This document shows positions 62,176 to 64,000 of a stretch of 64,000 nt of DNA, piece by piece. The stretch is taken from assembly GCA_951230915.1 (NCBI GenBank), contig OX579637.1, positions 20,832,001 to 20,896,000 of the forward strand, written 5' to 3'. Position 1 is the stretch's first letter, and the number at the start of each line of letters is the position of its first letter. The translations under genes were made by a program, and so were the position numbers. The notes under the pieces were generated by a model. That model did no database searches. It saw only the letters and a list, made by a program, of their open reading frames with translations, and was not told the DNA's origin. This DNA is from Antitrichia curtipendula (Eukaryota; Streptophyta; Bryopsida; Hypnales; Leucodontaceae).

Positions 62176-64000
62176 GATCCGTCATGCCTTGTAGTTTGGG
62201 GATCCAAATTCAAATGTCATGGAATTAGTTGGCCAATTGACTAGTTCCAAAAAATGTACAAGTTGTAAATAATCCCCACATGTAGAATCCATGTGGGGAT
62301 TCCATTCTTGCCGCAATATGCTAATTCTATGACGTGCATGAAATATTAAGAGGATCCGCCATGCCCTGTAGTTTGGGGATCCAAATTCAAATGTCATGGA
62401 ATTTGTTGGCCAATTGACTAGTTCCAAAAAATGTACAAGTTGTAAATAATCCCCACATGTAGAATCCATGTGGGGATTCCATTCTTGCCGCAATATGCTA
62501 ATTTTATTACGTGCGTGAAATATTAAGAGGATCCGTCATGCCCTGTAGTTTGGGGATCCAAGTTTAAATGTTCTGGAATTTGTTGGCCAATTGACTAGTT
62601 CCAAAAAATGTACAAGTTGTAAATAATCCCCACATGTAGAATCCATGAGGGGATTCCATTCTTGCCGCAATATGCTAATTTTATTACGTGCGTGAAATAT
62701 TAAAAGGATCCGCCATGCCCTGTAGTTTGGGGATCCAAATTGAAATGTTCTGGAATTTGTTGGCCAATTGACTAGTTCCAAAAAATGTACAAGTTGTAAA
62801 TAATCCCCACATGTAGAATCCATGTGGGGATTCCATTCTTGCCGTAATATGCTAATTTTATTACGTGCATGAAATATTAAGAGGATCCGTCATGCCTTGT
62901 GGTTTGAGGATCCAAATTCAAATGTCATGGAATTTGTTGGCCAATTGACTAGTTCCAAAAAATGTACAAGTTGTAAATAATCCCCACATGAGAATCCATG
63001 TGGGGATTCCATTCTTGCCGCAATATGCTAATTTTATTACGTGCATGAAATATTAAAATGATCCGCCATGCCCTGTAGTTTGGGCATCCAAATTCAGATG
63101 TCATGGAATTTGTTGGCCAATTGACTAGTTCAAAAAAATGTACAAGTTGTAAATAATCCCCACATGTAGAATCCATGTGGGGATTCCATTCTTGCCGCAA
63201 TATGCTAATTTTATGACGTGCATGAAATATTAACAGGATCCGTCATGCCTTGTGGTTCGGGGATCCATATTTATATGTTATGGAATTTGTTGTCCATTTG
63301 ACTAGTTCAAAAAAATGTACAAGTTGTAAATAATCCCCACATGTAGAATCCATAAGGGGATTCCATTCTTGCCGCAATATGCTAATTTTATTACGTGCAT
63401 GAAATATTAAAATGATCCGCCATGCCCTGTAGTTTGGGCATCCAAATTCAAATGTCATGGAATTTGTTGGCCAATTGACTAGTTCAAAAAAATGTACAAG
63501 TTGTAAATAATCTCCACATGTAGAATCCATGTACGGATTCCATTCCTGCCGCAATATGCTAATTTTATTACGTGCATGAAATATTAAAAGGATCCGCCAT
63601 GTCCTGTAGTTTGGGAATCCAAATTGAAATGTTCTGGAATTCGTTGGCCAATTGACTAGTTCCAAAAAATGTACAAGTTGTAAATAATCCCCACATGTAG
63701 AATCTATGTGGGGATTCCATTCCTGCCGCAATATGCTAATTTTATAACGTGCATGAAATATTAAGAGGATCCGTCATGCCTTGTAGTTTGGGGATCCAAA
63801 TTCAAATGTCATGGAATTTGTTGGCCAATTGACTAGTTCCAAAAAATGTACAAGTTGTAAATAATCCCCACATGTAGAATCCATGTGGGGATTCCATTCT
63901 TGCCGCAATATGCTAATTCTATGACGTGCATGAAATATTAAGAGGATCCGCCATGCCCTGTAGTTTGGGGATCCAAATTGAAATGTCATGGAATTAGTTG

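Larger units (their letters stand above)
1372..64000. repeat. 177-bp satellite DNA array
   Basis: About 354 head-to-tail monomers fill the rest of the window and continue past the right edge. Each unit contains, in order, CCCCACATGTAGAATCCATG, ATTCTTGCCGCAATATGCTA, TTACGTGCATGAAATATTA, GGATCCGCCATGCC, GGGGATCCAAATTCAAATG, TTGGCCAATTGACTAG and ATGTACAAGTTGTAAATAAT. My by-eye consensus is 177 bp and 38% GC. All copies are in one orientation and no foreign sequence interrupts them. Most length change is single-base: a missing A in TTGGCCATTGAC, a missing T in CACATGAGAAT, and an extra A before ATGTAC. Unit length near a nucleosome repeat and the pure head-to-tail layout fit a centromeric or heterochromatic satellite. 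Function is inferred, not shown. Confidence 0.98.
45000..64000. repeat. Satellite zone 3 (GGATCCGTCATGCC subtypes)
   Basis: Monomers here favour GGATCCGTCATGCC, GGATCCGTGATGCC or GGATCCATCCTGCC in place of GGATCCGCCATGCC. They have an extra A in the A-run before ATGTAC, and towards the right end AAATGTTCTGGAATTTG. Most keep the perfect 31-bp dyad with TGGGGATT. The 7-monomer and 15-monomer duplications below lie in this zone. The zone is cut by the window edge. Confidence 0.7.

Noticed and set aside
1369..63989. Dozens of minus-strand open frames of 60-457 codons as protein-coding genes
   Set aside because: They are the same 59-codon monomer frame read over and over. Starts and ends fall wherever an indel, an amplified stop variant (CCTAAAAATG) or a monomer ATG happens to be. 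There is no promoter, intron or terminator signal and no similarity to a known protein that I can recognise.
1372..64000. CRISPR-like regular repeats with spacers
   Set aside because: The regular 177-bp spacing comes from whole-monomer tandem repetition. There are no unique spacers between short repeats and no cas genes.
1372..64000. Leucine-rich or pentatricopeptide-type repeat protein family
   Set aside because: The 59-residue translation has no LRR or PPR signature, and frame-breaking indels are frequent and have been amplified with the monomers.
1372..64000. CENP-B box in the monomer
   Set aside because: I looked for the TTCG....A..CGGG pattern in the consensus and common variants on both strands and found no match.
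1372..64000. G-box or ABRE-like promoter element (TTACGTGC) in each monomer
   Set aside because: A core ACGTG occurs once per unit, but a short motif inside a satellite with no downstream gene is not evidence of a promoter.

Overview
The window is almost entirely one long satellite DNA array. From about 1,372 to the right edge, roughly 62.6 kb consists of head-to-tail copies of a monomer of about 177 bp (around 354 copies if 177 bp is the mean), all in the same orientation. I see no inserted gene, transposon, RNA gene or inversion. I assembled a 177-bp consensus by eye at about 38% GC. Most monomers carry two BamHI-type GGATCC sites about 25 bp apart, a 31-bp dyad and several shorter inverted repeats. 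The array runs off the right end of the window.

The first 1.37 kb is a different, AT-rich, non-coding sequence. It holds a short degenerate run of plant-type telomere motif (TTTAGGG) and a second, much more diverged tandem repeat with spacings of about 165-213 bp. The last two copies of that repeat are 176 bp apart and abut the satellite. The window therefore catches the left edge of a large array. TTTAGGG and the nucleosome-sized monomer suggest a plant (or another eukaryote with this telomere type) and a centromeric, pericentromeric or subtelomeric block. The species and chromosomal position cannot be read from the sequence.

Within the array, monomer subtypes cluster into three zones: about 1.4-33.7 kb, 33.7-45 kb and 45-64 kb. 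There is no single fixed higher-order repeat. Instead there are many local segmental tandem duplications with unit lengths of 3, 4, 7, 8, 12, 13, 15, 16/17 and 19 monomers, some with only a few mismatches between copies. This is what repeated unequal exchange or replication-based amplification leaves behind.

Because 177 is 59 x 3 and one minus-strand frame of the monomer lacks stops, the array throws up long minus-strand open frames (up to 457 codons) encoding a 59-residue repeat. I treat these as by-products of the period, not genes. In-frame stop variants and 1-bp indels have themselves been amplified across many monomers. No protein-coding gene, tRNA, rRNA or CRISPR array is supported anywhere in the window.
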